48,438 nt of DNA from Actinomycetota bacterium (lineage in GTDB: Bacteria; Actinomycetota; CADDZG01; WHSQ01), in NCBI GenBank assembly GCA_009379915.1, contig WHSV01000017.1, forward strand, positions 1 through 48,438. The letters run 5' to 3'. The notes under the pieces were generated by a model that was given only the letters and a program-made list of their open reading frames with translations, had not been told where the DNA came from and searched no databases. The position numbers and the translations under genes are program-made. How positions within the stretch are numbered: position 1 is the first letter of the stretch; the number at the start of each line of letters is the position of its first letter. Shown here in pieces: positions 10,147-18,876 of the stretch.

Positions 10147-10581
10147 TTGAATATCTTCGATTCCCTCAACGACGAGAACGACCGGCAGGAACGTTCGGGA
10201 CTGACGACCCGTCTTGTCGCTGCTGCTGCGGAGGCCTCGGGCTCGAGCGATCCCGAAGCCTGGGAGCCGGTCATCGACATGCTCTACCGCGCGACGATCA
10301 TCTTGCCCTTCACCGATGGCGATGAGGACGCGTCGGGCTCGGAGGAGAGCGTCCCGGTCGTGGCCAACGAGGAGGGCGAGCACCTGCTTCCTGTCTTCAC
10401 CGACGAGACCGAGCTGGACTCCTGGCGCCCTCACGGCGGCCGTTACACCCATCTCGAGACGGCCGAGGTCCTGAAGGTGGCCGTTCAGCAGGGTTTCACC
10501 GGATTGGTAATCAACCCATCGGGCGAGACACCCATCGAACTGGGGGCCGAGAACATCCAAAACGAGGAGCCCGGCGACTAG
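10147..10581 (+). CDS. SseB-like protein
   Basis: A 144-residue acidic protein. The order (helical N terminus, LYRATIILPF, VPVVANEEGEHLLPVFTDETEL, VLKVAVQQGFTGLVINPSGE) fits the SseB N-terminal fold, a soluble domain common in Actinomycetota with no firmly known role. The start is the TTG at 10147, placed by the good ribosome site GAAAGGTGA just upstream. Between residues 60 and 70 is a low-complexity acidic insert (DGDEDASGSEES). Function unknown. Confidence 0.75.
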   Translation: MNIFDSLNDENDRQERSGLTTRLVAAAAEASGSSDPEAWEPVIDMLYRATIILPFTDGDEDASGSEESVPVVANEEGEHLLPVFTDETELDSWRPHGGRYTHLETAEVLKVAVQQGFTGLVINPSGETPIELGAENIQNEEPGD

Positions 10582-10615
10582 AGGAGGGCCCCTCCCGTCA
10601 ACTTGGCGCGACGGT

Positions 10616-10660
10616 TTCGACCCTGAACGACGCCTGGAGTCGTTTTTCGTCGAAGCTGTG
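10616..10660 (+). repeat. 45-bp palindromic element, copy A (upstream of AbiEi-DUF559 gene)
   Basis: A 45-bp element from TTCGACC to GCTGTG. It has an outer TTCGAC/GTCGAA pair and an inner AACGAC/GTCGTT stem with a 7-base loop followed by TTTTT, so it could end transcription of the SseB-like gene. A second copy with 37 of 45 identical bases lies at 11644-11688, just after the stop of the gene between them. Confidence 0.7.
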
Positions 10661-10706
10661 ACCTGAGTCACATTCAGCGGACGGAAAGCGTGATGTCGTT
10701 GCCCTC

Positions 10707-11639
10707 ATGGCTCCCAACCACCCGGCGAAGCGTTGTCAGGAACGAGCTCTACGCCACCATGGAGTGATCTCACGCGCTGAGGCAAGGGCTGATGGGATGA
10801 GCAGCCGAGCGATCGACAGGAGATTGCAGTCGGGGGACTGGTCCCGGCTTCTGCCGGGTGTCTACGCGCTCAGAGGTTCACCGGTGACTTTCATGCGCAG
10901 GGTGGTTGCCGCCTACAAGTGGGCTGGCGAGGGTGCACTGATGTCTCACTCGACCTCCGCCCGGTTGTTTGGGCTCGATGGCATTGATGCTTGCAACATA
11001 GAGCTGTCGACGCCCCGGCGTCTGCGATCGAACAGAGTGGTCGTGCATCAGAGGGAGACGCTCGATTTGCCCTCGCGACGAATCGATGTTGTGCGCGTAA
11101 CGGCGGTCGAGCAAACTCTCCTTGACATTGCCCTCTCGGTGACCAGGGACAGCCTCGAACTTGCGCTCGATTCTGCATTGCGCTTGGGTCTAACGCGCTT
11201 TGACCGCGTCAAGCGCTTCTTCGAAACCTTCGCCGGCGAGGGAGTATCCGGTACCGTCGCTTTACGCGAAATGCTTCACCTGAGAGAGCCCTGTCCGCGC
11301 CCGCATCACAGCGTGCTCGAGGTGGAGTTCCGGCAGTTATCTCGCAATGAAGACCTTCCGACCGCGGTCTCGCAGTTTCCCGTAGAGCTCCGGCCCGGAT
11401 TGACGGTGCATCTTGATTTCGCCTATCCGAATGAAATGCTCGCCATTGAGATCGACAGCGTCAGGTGGCACTCGGGAGTGCGCGCCATCAGGTGGGATAA
11501 CGAGCGCCAGAACCTTCTCGTGGCTTTGGGCTGGCGAGTGCTGCGGTTCGAATGGAACGATGTCATCCACAGGCCGGCGTTAGTCGCGGCTCAGATTCTC
11601 GAAGCGTTGATTTTGCGGCAGGAAAGTCTGCGTTTCTGA
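10707..11639 (+). CDS. AbiEi-type antitoxin-like N domain fused to DUF559 (Vsr-like) nuclease domain
   Basis: A 310-residue protein. Residues 1-60 are a winged-helix of the AbiEi_4 type (GVISRAEARADGMSSRAIDRRL, then WSRLLPGVYALRG). A middle AbiEi-like part follows, and residues 205-300 form a DUF559 / Vsr-like endonuclease fold with DFAYPNEMLAIEID and LGWRVLRFEW. D and ExD in that strand match a PD-(D/E)XK-type active site. These proteins are widespread and multicopy in Actinomycetota, usually without an AbiEii toxin, and none is seen here. Function is unproven. The gene stands alone between two copies of a 45-bp element and has somewhat lower third-position G+C than its neighbours, which fits transfer. 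Confidence 0.8.
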   Translation: MAPNHPAKRCQERALRHHGVISRAEARADGMSSRAIDRRLQSGDWSRLLPGVYALRGSPVTFMRRVVAAYKWAGEGALMSHSTSARLFGLDGIDACNIELSTPRRLRSNRVVVHQRETLDLPSRRIDVVRVTAVEQTLLDIALSVTRDSLELALDSALRLGLTRFDRVKRFFETFAGEGVSGTVALREMLHLREPCPRPHHSVLEVEFRQLSRNEDLPTAVSQFPVELRPGLTVHLDFAYPNEMLAIEIDSVRWHSGVRAIRWDNERQNLLVALGWRVLRFEWNDVIHRPALVAAQILEALILRQESLRF

Positions 11640-11643
11640 CAGG

Positions 11644-11688
11644 TTCGACCGTTAACGACGTTCAGAGTGGTTTTTGGTCGAAGCTGTG
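11644..11688 (+). repeat. 45-bp palindromic element, copy B (after AbiEi-DUF559 gene)
   Basis: Second copy of the element at 10616-10660, starting five bases after the stop codon. The outer arms TTCGACC/GGTCGAA are perfect. The inner AACGAC/GTGGTT stem carries one mismatch, and a T run follows. It lies in the short convergent gap before the regulator gene ending at 11716. Confidence 0.7.
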
Positions 11689-11715
11689 GATCGTGGGCGA
11701 AACCGGCAGGGGCTC

Positions 11716-14616
11716 CTACCACTCGACTAGCTTCCATATCTCCGGTTGCATCGTCGATTCGCGCGAGCCGATCTCGGCGAAGATCGCCACGGCGCGCTTG
11801 AGGTGCTCCATCGATCGCTCCCTGTTGCCCTCACGGTGCCAGAGGTCGGCGAGGTTGTTGTGAAGTGCGGCTTCGCGATGGCGATCCCGTTGCGCCGTGC
11901 AGAGCTTCACCGCCTCCTCGAGCACCGCAATCGCTGTTGCTCTGTCTCCCGTCTCGCCTTGAGCGAGGGCCAGATTGTTGAGGGCAGCGATGCGCGCCGT
12001 CGGGTCGCTGAGCTCGGCGGCCAGGTCGGCGCTCCGCTGCAGATGGTCCAGGGCTCCCGGAAAGTCCGAGCGGCTCTTGGCCAGAATTCCAAGGATGTTG
12101 TGAACCTGGGCAAGGGCGTCGAGCTCCTCGGTCTTTTCGGCTAGCTCGAGAGCCTCCCCCGCGAGCCGCTCCGCGGTGCCCGAGTCCCCAGATCGGTGAG
12201 CGGTCAGGCTCAGATCGGCCAGGACGCGGGCGCGACGAGCATGCTCGCCCTCGTCCAACAGGTCGAACGCCACCTCGAGATGACTCTGAGCGGCATTCAG
12301 GTCACCCCTGCGATGGTGGACGGACCCGATCTTGTGCTCGATGCCGACCAGGTCGTGCTGGTCGCTCAACGCCGCAGCGGTCTCGTAACTCGTCAGGGCC
12401 GACGAGTAGTCCCCGGTGAGGACCGACACGTCCGCAATGGCCTCGTGGATCCGGAAGGGCTCCGGATGATCGAGGCCGAGGGCGGCGCGGTAGTGGGCCA
12501 GAGCCTCCGCATGCGCCAACAAAGAGCGCGCCTTGTCCCCTGCGACCTCGTAGTAGTGCGCGGCGGCGGGCGCGTCGCCGGCGGCCTCGTAGTGCTGCGC
12601 GACCGCTCCCGGATCGGCCGCCGCTCGTCTGCGCGAACGTGCCACCGACTCCCCGACGCGCCGGTGCAGCAGTCTTCGACGCGCTGTGCTCGTGTCGTCG
12701 AGCACGATCCTGCGGATGCCCTCGTGACTGAAGTCGAAGGTCGGCGACGAGAGCCCGAGCTCGGACTTCCCAATCCCATCGCCTGATGTCGCCCCGATCT
12801 CTTTGACGAGTCCTCCGGATGCGAGCTCGTCGAGCGCCATCACCGTCTCGTCCTCGGAACGTCCGCCGGCCTCCCGGACGGTGTCGAAGTCGAAGCTGCG
12901 CCCGATGATCGCGGCCGCGGTGAGGACCTGCAGAGTCATCTCGCTCAGCCGTTCGAGGCGAGACGAAACGAGCTCGCGCACTCCCGTCGGTGGCGACCAC
13001 TCCGGTGAGTCCGGGTCCGCACCACCCTCGAGCGCCACGAGGTACTCGACGAGGAAGAACGGCAGGCCCTCGGTCTCCTCGTAAAGGCGATCGCTCAGTG
13101 ACGCATCCTGACTTCTGACTGCCGTGACGAGTTCCGCCACGTCCGTGCGCGTCAGACGATCGAGAACGATATGAGAGCTCGTCCCCGAGCGATCGGCGCT
13201 CAGCAGGTGACGCGCTCGGGGTCCTCCGAGTGGCTCCTCGCTCCTCACCGTGGTCAGCAAGAGGAGCCGCCGGCCCTTGAGCCGGGTCGCGAGATAGAGC
13301 AGGGCATCCATGGACGACTCGTCTGCGCAATGGATGTCGTCGATCAACAGGACTCCGGCCGGCGACGAATCGGATGCGGCCGCGAGAAAGCTCGCAATGC
13401 CCTCGAAGAATCGCGCCTGCGCTCCGGGATCGTCGAGAGGTGTGGGGGCCGGCACGTCGAGCTCGAACGTCAGGAGCTCGGGGAGCAAGCGAGAGCACTC
13501 CGTCAACCAGTGACGAGGAACGTCGTCGAGCCAAGCCGGGTCTCGGCCCTCGAGAGTGCTGCGCATCAGCTCGGTTAGGGCGCCGAAGGCGAGCCGCATC
13601 TCCTCCGAGTTGCAGCGCGCGGTCGCGGTGACCGCGCCCAAACTTCGTGCTCTTTCCACGAACTCCTCGGCAAGCCGGCTCTTACCGATTCCGGCTTCGC
13701 CTTCGATGAGCGCAACTCGGCCCCCACCCGCGATGGTCTCGTGGATCCGAATCAGCGCTTGGAGTTGGTCGTCGCGACCGACGAGCGGGACGGGAGATGG
13801 CGAGATGACCGAGTCGAGCGCTATCGGCGGCCGGGCGGGCACGGCCGGCTGCTCCGGAAGCACAACCTCGTTGTCGGTTATCTGGCGGTATAGCTCGGTC
13901 GTTTCTTCAAGCGGGATAACACCGAGCTCACGATCGAGCAGTGCCACGCACTCTCGGTACTGCTTGAGAGCACCGGCGCGCTGATCGTTCCACGCGTACA
14001 ACAGCATGAGCTTGCGATGTGCGGGTTCGTGCAAGGGGTCGAGGGACAGCCACCGATGCGCGCGTTCGATGGCTTCCGAGAATCGACGGTTAATCGAAAG
14101 GCACTCGACGGTGCGCTCGAGTGCGGTGGCCATCAAGCGCTTGTAGAACTCAGCCTGGTAGTACTGCCAGTCTTCGAAGGTGACGGAGTCCCTGAGCGAG
14201 AAACCAGCCAGGAAGTCACCCCTGTACAGATCCACGGCCTGCTCGAGCAACTCGAGTGAGGTGACGCAGTCGCCGGCTCCGAACGACGGTTCGCTCTGCT
14301 CGACGAGTGATCGAAAGGTGACCGCGTCGGTCGAGACAGAATCGGGGGCCAGGCCGACGGTCGCTCGGTCGGCAACGAGGCCCTCGCCTCCCATGGCTTT
14401 CTTGAGGGTCGACAGCGTCCTGCGCAGCGCGCCGCGCGCTTGGTTGGAGTCGTGCTCGGGCCACAGGAGCCCGGCAAGCGAATCGCGCCGGAATGCCTGG
14501 CCCTCGATCGCGAGGTAGGACACGAGGGCGACGGCCTTCCGGGTGTCCACCTCGACGGGTGAACCCCCTCGCTCGATGCGCGGAGCGCCGAACAGAAATA
14601 GCTGTATATCGGACAA
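11716..14616 (-). CDS. SARP-like transcriptional regulator with BTAD, AAA ATPase and TPR domains
   Basis: A large regulator of about 966 residues. Domains in order: winged-helix DNA-binding domain (about 1-90, VEVDTRKAVALVSYLAIEG and RGALRRTLSTLKKA), BTAD (about 95-245, ending YAWNDQRAGALKQYRECVALL), ATPase with Walker A GEAGIGKSR and Walker B VLLIDDIHCAD (about 285-470), then a long helical part ending in TPR repeats (about 700-960). This is the AfsR/large-ATPase layout; known members activate secondary metabolism or stress genes. The TTG at 14616 is preferred because SARP proteins begin close to the xxIxLFG strand and GGGGGT lies just upstream; an in-frame GTG at 14649 is the alternative. 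It is divergent from the sensor-like genes at 14921, a possible target. Confidence 0.88.
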   Translation of the reverse strand: MSDIQLFLFGAPRIERGGSPVEVDTRKAVALVSYLAIEGQAFRRDSLAGLLWPEHDSNQARGALRRTLSTLKKAMGGEGLVADRATVGLAPDSVSTDAVTFRSLVEQSEPSFGAGDCVTSLELLEQAVDLYRGDFLAGFSLRDSVTFEDWQYYQAEFYKRLMATALERTVECLSINRRFSEAIERAHRWLSLDPLHEPAHRKLMLLYAWNDQRAGALKQYRECVALLDRELGVIPLEETTELYRQITDNEVVLPEQPAVPARPPIALDSVISPSPVPLVGRDDQLQALIRIHETIAGGGRVALIEGEAGIGKSRLAEEFVERARSLGAVTATARCNSEEMRLAFGALTELMRSTLEGRDPAWLDDVPRHWLTECSRLLPELLTFELDVPAPTPLDDPGAQARFFEGIASFLAAASDSSPAGVLLIDDIHCADESSMDALLYLATRLKGRRLLLLTTVRSEEPLGGPRARHLLSADRSGTSSHIVLDRLTRTDVAELVTAVRSQDASLSDRLYEETEGLPFFLVEYLVALEGGADPDSPEWSPPTGVRELVSSRLERLSEMTLQVLTAAAIIGRSFDFDTVREAGGRSEDETVMALDELASGGLVKEIGATSGDGIGKSELGLSSPTFDFSHEGIRRIVLDDTSTARRRLLHRRVGESVARSRRRAAADPGAVAQHYEAAGDAPAAAHYYEVAGDKARSLLAHAEALAHYRAALGLDHPEPFRIHEAIADVSVLTGDYSSALTSYETAAALSDQHDLVGIEHKIGSVHHRRGDLNAAQSHLEVAFDLLDEGEHARRARVLADLSLTAHRSGDSGTAERLAGEALELAEKTEELDALAQVHNILGILAKSRSDFPGALDHLQRSADLAAELSDPTARIAALNNLALAQGETGDRATAIAVLEEAVKLCTAQRDRHREAALHNNLADLWHREGNRERSMEHLKRAVAIFAEIGSRESTMQPEIWKLVEW

Positions 14617-14649
14617 GAATGACCCCCATAGTCGCAGGAACTTCGGCAC

Positions 14650-14920
14650 ATATTGGACACGCGTGAACGAAAGTTGCGCAAGGCCCTTTCTCGTAACGAT
14701 TGCAGGACGTTATCTAGCCATGCTGGTTGGAAGGAAGCGGAAGCCATCACGGGGGCAAGCGTGATCGAGACAGTTTTGGGCGGGGGCGCCGGTGGGTCGT
14801 GCCTTTGGCATGGTCGACGCTGCCAGCCTTCGTCGCGCTCATGTCCCTGGGCCGAGTAACTCGAGCGGGTGACGCAGCCCACTGCTATTTCGCTGTGGCT
14901 CAGAGACGGGGAAACGAACC
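14650..14920. other. Divergent intergenic region without a convincing gene
   Basis: This region lies between the SARP-like regulator and the membrane gene at 14921. Short frames exist on both strands but lack ribosome sites and family features. It must hold two divergent promoters. CGTAACGATT at 14692-14701 recurs at 16839-16848 before the phosphatase gene at 16879, a possible shared regulatory site. No stable long hairpin or tRNA was seen. Confidence 0.4.
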
Positions 14921-15511
14921 TTGAGCAAGTGGATCCGCGTGTGGCTGCTCTGGACGCTGCTCGGAACGGCCTGTGCCATGTGTTTGTTCTCGCTTGAGCT
15001 GTCCCGGCGCAACGGACAGGATCTGTCCGATGCTTCCCTGATTTCAGTTCAGCTCTTGTTCGTTGCTCTGGGGGCCCTGGTTGCCTCTCGTAAATCAGGG
15101 AATGCCGTCGGGTGGATCTTTATGGCGATCGGTGTCCTCGGCATCGGGGGTCCGCTCGCAGAGGAATACGGTGTGCTCACGCTCATGCTTGCGGGCGGCT
15201 ACTGGGTCTCGGTCCTGGTACTCCAGTCCCTTCTCCCCGTAGCCGGCCGCTCGCCCCTGGTGGTCGCCGCCTCGACCCTTGCGATCGTTGCGTTGTTCCA
15301 TCCCATGAGAACGCGGGTGCAGTCGTTCATCGACCGGCGCTTCTACAGAACGCGCTACGACGCAGAACGAACGGTTGCGGACTTCGGTGCACGTCTGCGG
15401 CAAGAGATCGATCTCGACGAACTGGGCGCGGACCTGGTCGGCGTCGTTCAGCGCACGATGCAGCCCTCCAACGTGTCGCTGTGGCTCAAGACAAGTGAGA
15501 GCGCCAAATGA
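14921..15511 (+). CDS. Short membrane sensor-like protein, internally shortened paralogue of the next gene
   Basis: A 196-residue protein from a TTG start with GACGGGGAAACG upstream. Residues 1-70 hold two to three membrane segments with ALGALVASRKSGNAVGWIF. From about residue 88 it matches the C terminus of the next protein: LQSLLP, VVAASTLAIVA, RTRVQSFIDRRFYRTRYDAE, and VVQRTMQPSNVSLWL. The middle 200 residues of the neighbour are missing, so it looks like a tandem duplicate with an internal deletion. In full-size relatives this linker leads into GAF and kinase or phosphatase domains. It ends inside the next gene by 17 bases. It may be a working short subunit or a decaying copy. Confidence 0.7.
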   Translation: MSKWIRVWLLWTLLGTACAMCLFSLELSRRNGQDLSDASLISVQLLFVALGALVASRKSGNAVGWIFMAIGVLGIGGPLAEEYGVLTLMLAGGYWVSVLVLQSLLPVAGRSPLVVAASTLAIVALFHPMRTRVQSFIDRRFYRTRYDAERTVADFGARLRQEIDLDELGADLVGVVQRTMQPSNVSLWLKTSESAK

Positions 15512-16691
15512 GGTTGCGCGCGCCTTTGCTTGGTTGCTGTGCGCTCTGAACCTCGGAGGATTGCTAACGGCGTCGTATATCGCCAATTTCGTCGAAGAGC
15601 CTTCCGACGTGCTCAACATCATCACCTTTGCGTTCTTCGTCCTCGCTTGTGCAGTGCTGGGAGCGCTTGTCGCGGCCAAGAGGCCCACCAATCCGATCGG
15701 TTGGATTCTGTCGTTGGTTGCATCGTTTGGGGCCGTCGCTGGTCTGGTGAGTACCTTTATCGAGGCCCATCCCACATCACTGGGCGAACCCGGAAGCCTT
15801 GCCGATTGGGTGGGGGGCTTCATCTGGACTCTCACCTTTGTTCCCATGATCTTCGTAGTTCAGTTGTTTCCTACGGGACGGCCTCCGAGCCGCCGATGGA
15901 TACCCGCGCTGTGGCTGACGGGGGCGGGGATGACGTGCGCTGTGGTGGCATATGCATTCGCTCCGGGGCCAATGGAGAACTCCATCGATCCCGCGCTCAA
16001 CCCGTTTGGCATCGAGAGGCTTCGAGGACAACTTCGTGCCCTCTCGGTTGTGGGGGGCGCGCTGATCGTTGCCTCGGTTGTGCTCGCGGTCTTGTCGCTG
16101 GTCCTCCGGTTTCGACGGTCCGTGAATGTCGAGCGCCAGCAGATCAAGTGGTTCGCGTACGCCGGACTGGTGGTGCTGGGAGCGCTCGCCGTCCAGATGG
16201 TCGTTTTCTCGATCGTGCCCGAGACCGACATCCTCGTCGACGTATCCAACGCTCTGTTCTCGCTGACCATTACGCTGATTCCCATCACAATCGGCTTCGC
16301 CGTCCTTCGCTATCGGCTGTACGACATCGACCGCCTAATCAGCCGAACGCTGGCATACGGGCTGGTATCAACGATTCTGATCGGCGCCTATCTGCTCGCA
16401 GTGCTGGCGCTGCAATCCCTGCTTCCGTTGAACGACGATTCGCCGGTGATCGTGGCAGCATCGACGCTCGCCGTCGTTGCGGCCTTCGGCCCGCTGAGGA
16501 CTCGCATCAGGATGCTCGTCGACAAGCGCTTCAATCGGAGCCGCTACGACGCCGAAAAGACGATCGCAGAGTTCGGCGTTCGATTGAGAACCGAGGTCGA
16601 GATCGGGTCGCTGTCCGACGACCTCGTTGGCGTCATCGGGCGAACCATGCAGCCCGCCCACGTATCGCTGTGGCTTCGCCCCGGGGACTGA
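15495..16691 (+). CDS. Polytopic membrane sensor domain protein (histidine-kinase/SpoIIE input type, no output domain)
   Basis: A 398-residue protein with about eight to nine membrane segments. It carries marks of actinobacterial sensor proteins: ALVAAKRPTNPIGWI, VVQLFPTGRPPSRRW, QQIKWFAYA, and LRYRLYDIDRLISRTLAYGL before the last segments. The soluble tail (DKRFNRSRYDAEKTI ... IGRTMQPAHVSLWLR) is the linker that normally enters a GAF domain, but the chain stops there. The next gene, 187 bp downstream, begins within a GAF-like domain and carries the phosphatase. The system thus appears split. The GTG at 15495 is the only sensible start; the ATG at 15508 is out of frame. Confidence 0.75.
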   Translation: MRAPNEVARAFAWLLCALNLGGLLTASYIANFVEEPSDVLNIITFAFFVLACAVLGALVAAKRPTNPIGWILSLVASFGAVAGLVSTFIEAHPTSLGEPGSLADWVGGFIWTLTFVPMIFVVQLFPTGRPPSRRWIPALWLTGAGMTCAVVAYAFAPGPMENSIDPALNPFGIERLRGQLRALSVVGGALIVASVVLAVLSLVLRFRRSVNVERQQIKWFAYAGLVVLGALAVQMVVFSIVPETDILVDVSNALFSLTITLIPITIGFAVLRYRLYDIDRLISRTLAYGLVSTILIGAYLLAVLALQSLLPLNDDSPVIVAASTLAVVAAFGPLRTRIRMLVDKRFNRSRYDAEKTIAEFGVRLRTEVEIGSLSDDLVGVIGRTMQPAHVSLWLRPGD

Positions 16692-16878
16692 GGTATGGAA
16701 CGCGCTGGAATTCACTTGGGAGTGTGCGCGCCTCAGGCTCCCGAGAGGGCCAGGGTGAGTGCCGTGAGGGTGATGAGGGCGGAAAAGGACTGCCACATTG
16801 AATGTAGTGAAGCGATTTTCTGACGGTGTGCTGCTTTCGTAACGATTCGCGAACGGAATAGGCGTAAAAAGGGATGAG

Positions 16879-18492
16879 ATGAGTGCCAGAGCGGGAGCGC
16901 TGAGACGATTCATAGGCCGCAGGCGGACCCAGGTCCGCTCAGAGGGTGCTGTGACGCCTTTACAGCGCGAGATGGAAGTGGCCCCCGTCGATATCGCCCC
17001 GAATGACCCCATACTGGCCTATTTCCAGACGGCGTCCGGCGCAGTGGAGCTCGAGTCGCTGCACCTCGAATCGCCCGCCAGGGACGCGCTTCTCGAGGCG
17101 GGCGTGCGCATCGTGGTGCCCCTCATCACGCAGGGCGAGCTGGTCGGGCTCCTCAACCTCGGCCCCCGGCTGAGCGAGCAGGAGTACTCCGCCGACGACC
17201 GCAAGCTACTCGACGCCCTGGCCGGCCAGGCCGCCCCCGCGGTGAGAGTCGCCCAGCTCGTCCGTCAGCCGGAGAGCCAGGCCAGGGAACGAGAGCGTGT
17301 GGAGCAGGAGCTCCGAGTCGCGCAGCTGATCCAGCAGCAGTTCCTGCCGCGCGAGCTCCCCGATCTTCACGGGTGGCACGTCGCGGCGTACTACCGGCCG
17401 GCCCGAGAGGTCGGCGGCGACTTCTACGATTTCATCGAGCTTCCCGGCGGCAGGATCGGAATCGTGGTGGGGGACGTAACCGACAAGGGGGTGCCCGCAG
17501 CGCTTGTGATGGCGACGACACACAGCCTGCTGCGTGCGGAGGCACCCAGGCTCGTCGAGCCCTCGAAGGTGCTCGAGCGCGTCAACGACCTCCTCGTCAA
17601 CGACATGCCCCCGAAGATGTTCGTGACCTGTCTCTACGTGGTGCTCGACCCGGCCGCAGGGACGCTGCGCTTCGCCAACGCGGGACACAACCTTCCCTAC
17701 GTTGGGGCCGAGGGCGAGACGCTCGAACTTATGGCGAGGGGCATGCCACTCGGCCTGCTCCCCGACATGACCTACGAGGAGAAGGCGGCGACGCTGGCTC
17801 CCGGAACGAGCCTGCTTCTGCACTCGGATGGACTCGCAGAGGCTCACAACCCGGAGGGCGACATGTTCGGGTTCCCGCGCCTCATGGGAATCGTGGGAAG
17901 CGGCGGAGCCGGAGAGGCACTCATCGACAACTGCTTGAAGTCGCTCGATTCGTTCGTCGGCGCCTCCTGGGACCAGGAGGACGACATCACGCTCGTCACC
18001 GTGCAGCGCTACGGCAGCGGGGTGAATCGACCCCCCGCCGCCGAGACCGACGGAAGCCGGGTGCTCACCCAGTTCGAGCTACCGAGCGAACCGGGTAACG
18101 AGCGACGAGCTTTCGCTCTGGTGACGGAATCGGTGCAGGAGCTTGGCCTCCCGGATGACCAACTCGAGAAACTCAAGACCGCGGTTGCCGAGGCTACGAT
18201 GAACGCGATCGAGCACGGCAACCACAACGATCCTCGTATTCCAGTGGGCATCACGGCCTCGGTCGAGAATCAGGACCTCGTCGTTCGCATCACGGACGAG
18301 GGCGGCTCGGACATTCTGTCTCATCGAGAATCCCCGGATCTCGAAGCCAAGCTCGAGGGCCGCCAGAATCCGCGCGGCTGGGGGCTTTTTCTCATCGAGA
18401 GCATGGTCGACGAAATGGATGTCACAAGCGACGGAACGACGCGGACCGTCGAGCTCATCTTCCACTTGAAAGGGGACGGCCATGGACGCTAA
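16879..18492 (+). CDS. GAF - SpoIIE/PP2C phosphatase - HATPase (RsbU/RsbW-like) fusion
   Basis: A 537-residue soluble protein. Residues 30-125 are a GAF-like domain lacking its usual N-terminal part (VVPLITQGELVGLLNLG). Residues 130-155 form a coiled linker. A SpoIIE-type PP2C domain follows at about 160-365, with metal-site motifs EVGGDFYDF (177-185) and GDVTDKG (198-204), then NAGHNLPY and DDITLVTV. Residues 395-530 are a HATPase_c_2 domain (EATMNAIEHGN, RITDEGGSD, RGWGLFLIESMVDE), the anti-sigma kinase fold. One chain thus carries both the phosphatase and the kinase types that act oppositely on STAS proteins. The ATG at 16879 follows AAGGG. The next gene, a STAS protein, overlaps its end, which makes it the likely substrate. 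Confidence 0.92.
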   Translation: MSARAGALRRFIGRRRTQVRSEGAVTPLQREMEVAPVDIAPNDPILAYFQTASGAVELESLHLESPARDALLEAGVRIVVPLITQGELVGLLNLGPRLSEQEYSADDRKLLDALAGQAAPAVRVAQLVRQPESQARERERVEQELRVAQLIQQQFLPRELPDLHGWHVAAYYRPAREVGGDFYDFIELPGGRIGIVVGDVTDKGVPAALVMATTHSLLRAEAPRLVEPSKVLERVNDLLVNDMPPKMFVTCLYVVLDPAAGTLRFANAGHNLPYVGAEGETLELMARGMPLGLLPDMTYEEKAATLAPGTSLLLHSDGLAEAHNPEGDMFGFPRLMGIVGSGGAGEALIDNCLKSLDSFVGASWDQEDDITLVTVQRYGSGVNRPPAAETDGSRVLTQFELPSEPGNERRAFALVTESVQELGLPDDQLEKLKTAVAEATMNAIEHGNHNDPRIPVGITASVENQDLVVRITDEGGSDILSHRESPDLEAKLEGRQNPRGWGLFLIESMVDEMDVTSDGTTRTVELIFHLKGDGHGR

Positions 18493-18835
18493 CGCCCTGG
18501 TGGCCAGCGTTCGCCACAGCGGAGAGGTCGCAATCGTTGACCTCGCAGGCCAGCTAGACGGTTCGGCCGAGAGAACGCTGAACGCAGCATGGGAGGCGGC
18601 AGGAGACGCGCCGATCGTCGCCCTCAACTTCACGAAGGCCACGTACATCAACTCCACCGGCATCGCTCTGATCGTCGGGCTTCTCGGCAAGGCGCGCGTC
18701 GAGAACAAGAAGGTCCGAGCTTTCGGGCTGATGGATCACTACAAGGAGATATTCAGCATCACCCGCTTGTCGGACTTCATCGAAGTCCACGGAGACGAGG
18801 CGGGAGCAATCGGCGGCCTGGCGGCGAACGCCTGA
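18482..18835 (+). CDS. STAS-domain anti-sigma factor antagonist 1
   Basis: A 117-residue single STAS domain of the SpoIIAA/RsbV type. The phosphoacceptor serine is S58 in YINSTGIAL. ALNFTKATYINSTG and LSDFIEVHGDE fit the family. It starts inside the phosphatase-kinase gene with an 11-base overlap, so translation is coupled. It is predicted to be phosphorylated by a HATPase domain and dephosphorylated by SpoIIE, freeing or binding an anti-sigma partner. No sigma factor gene lies in the window. Confidence 0.9.
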   Translation: MDANALVASVRHSGEVAIVDLAGQLDGSAERTLNAAWEAAGDAPIVALNFTKATYINSTGIALIVGLLGKARVENKKVRAFGLMDHYKEIFSITRLSDFIEVHGDEAGAIGGLAANA

Positions 18836-18876
18836 GTGGCACGGACTGGGGAAGCAGCCCCTGAGAGGAGGACGGT

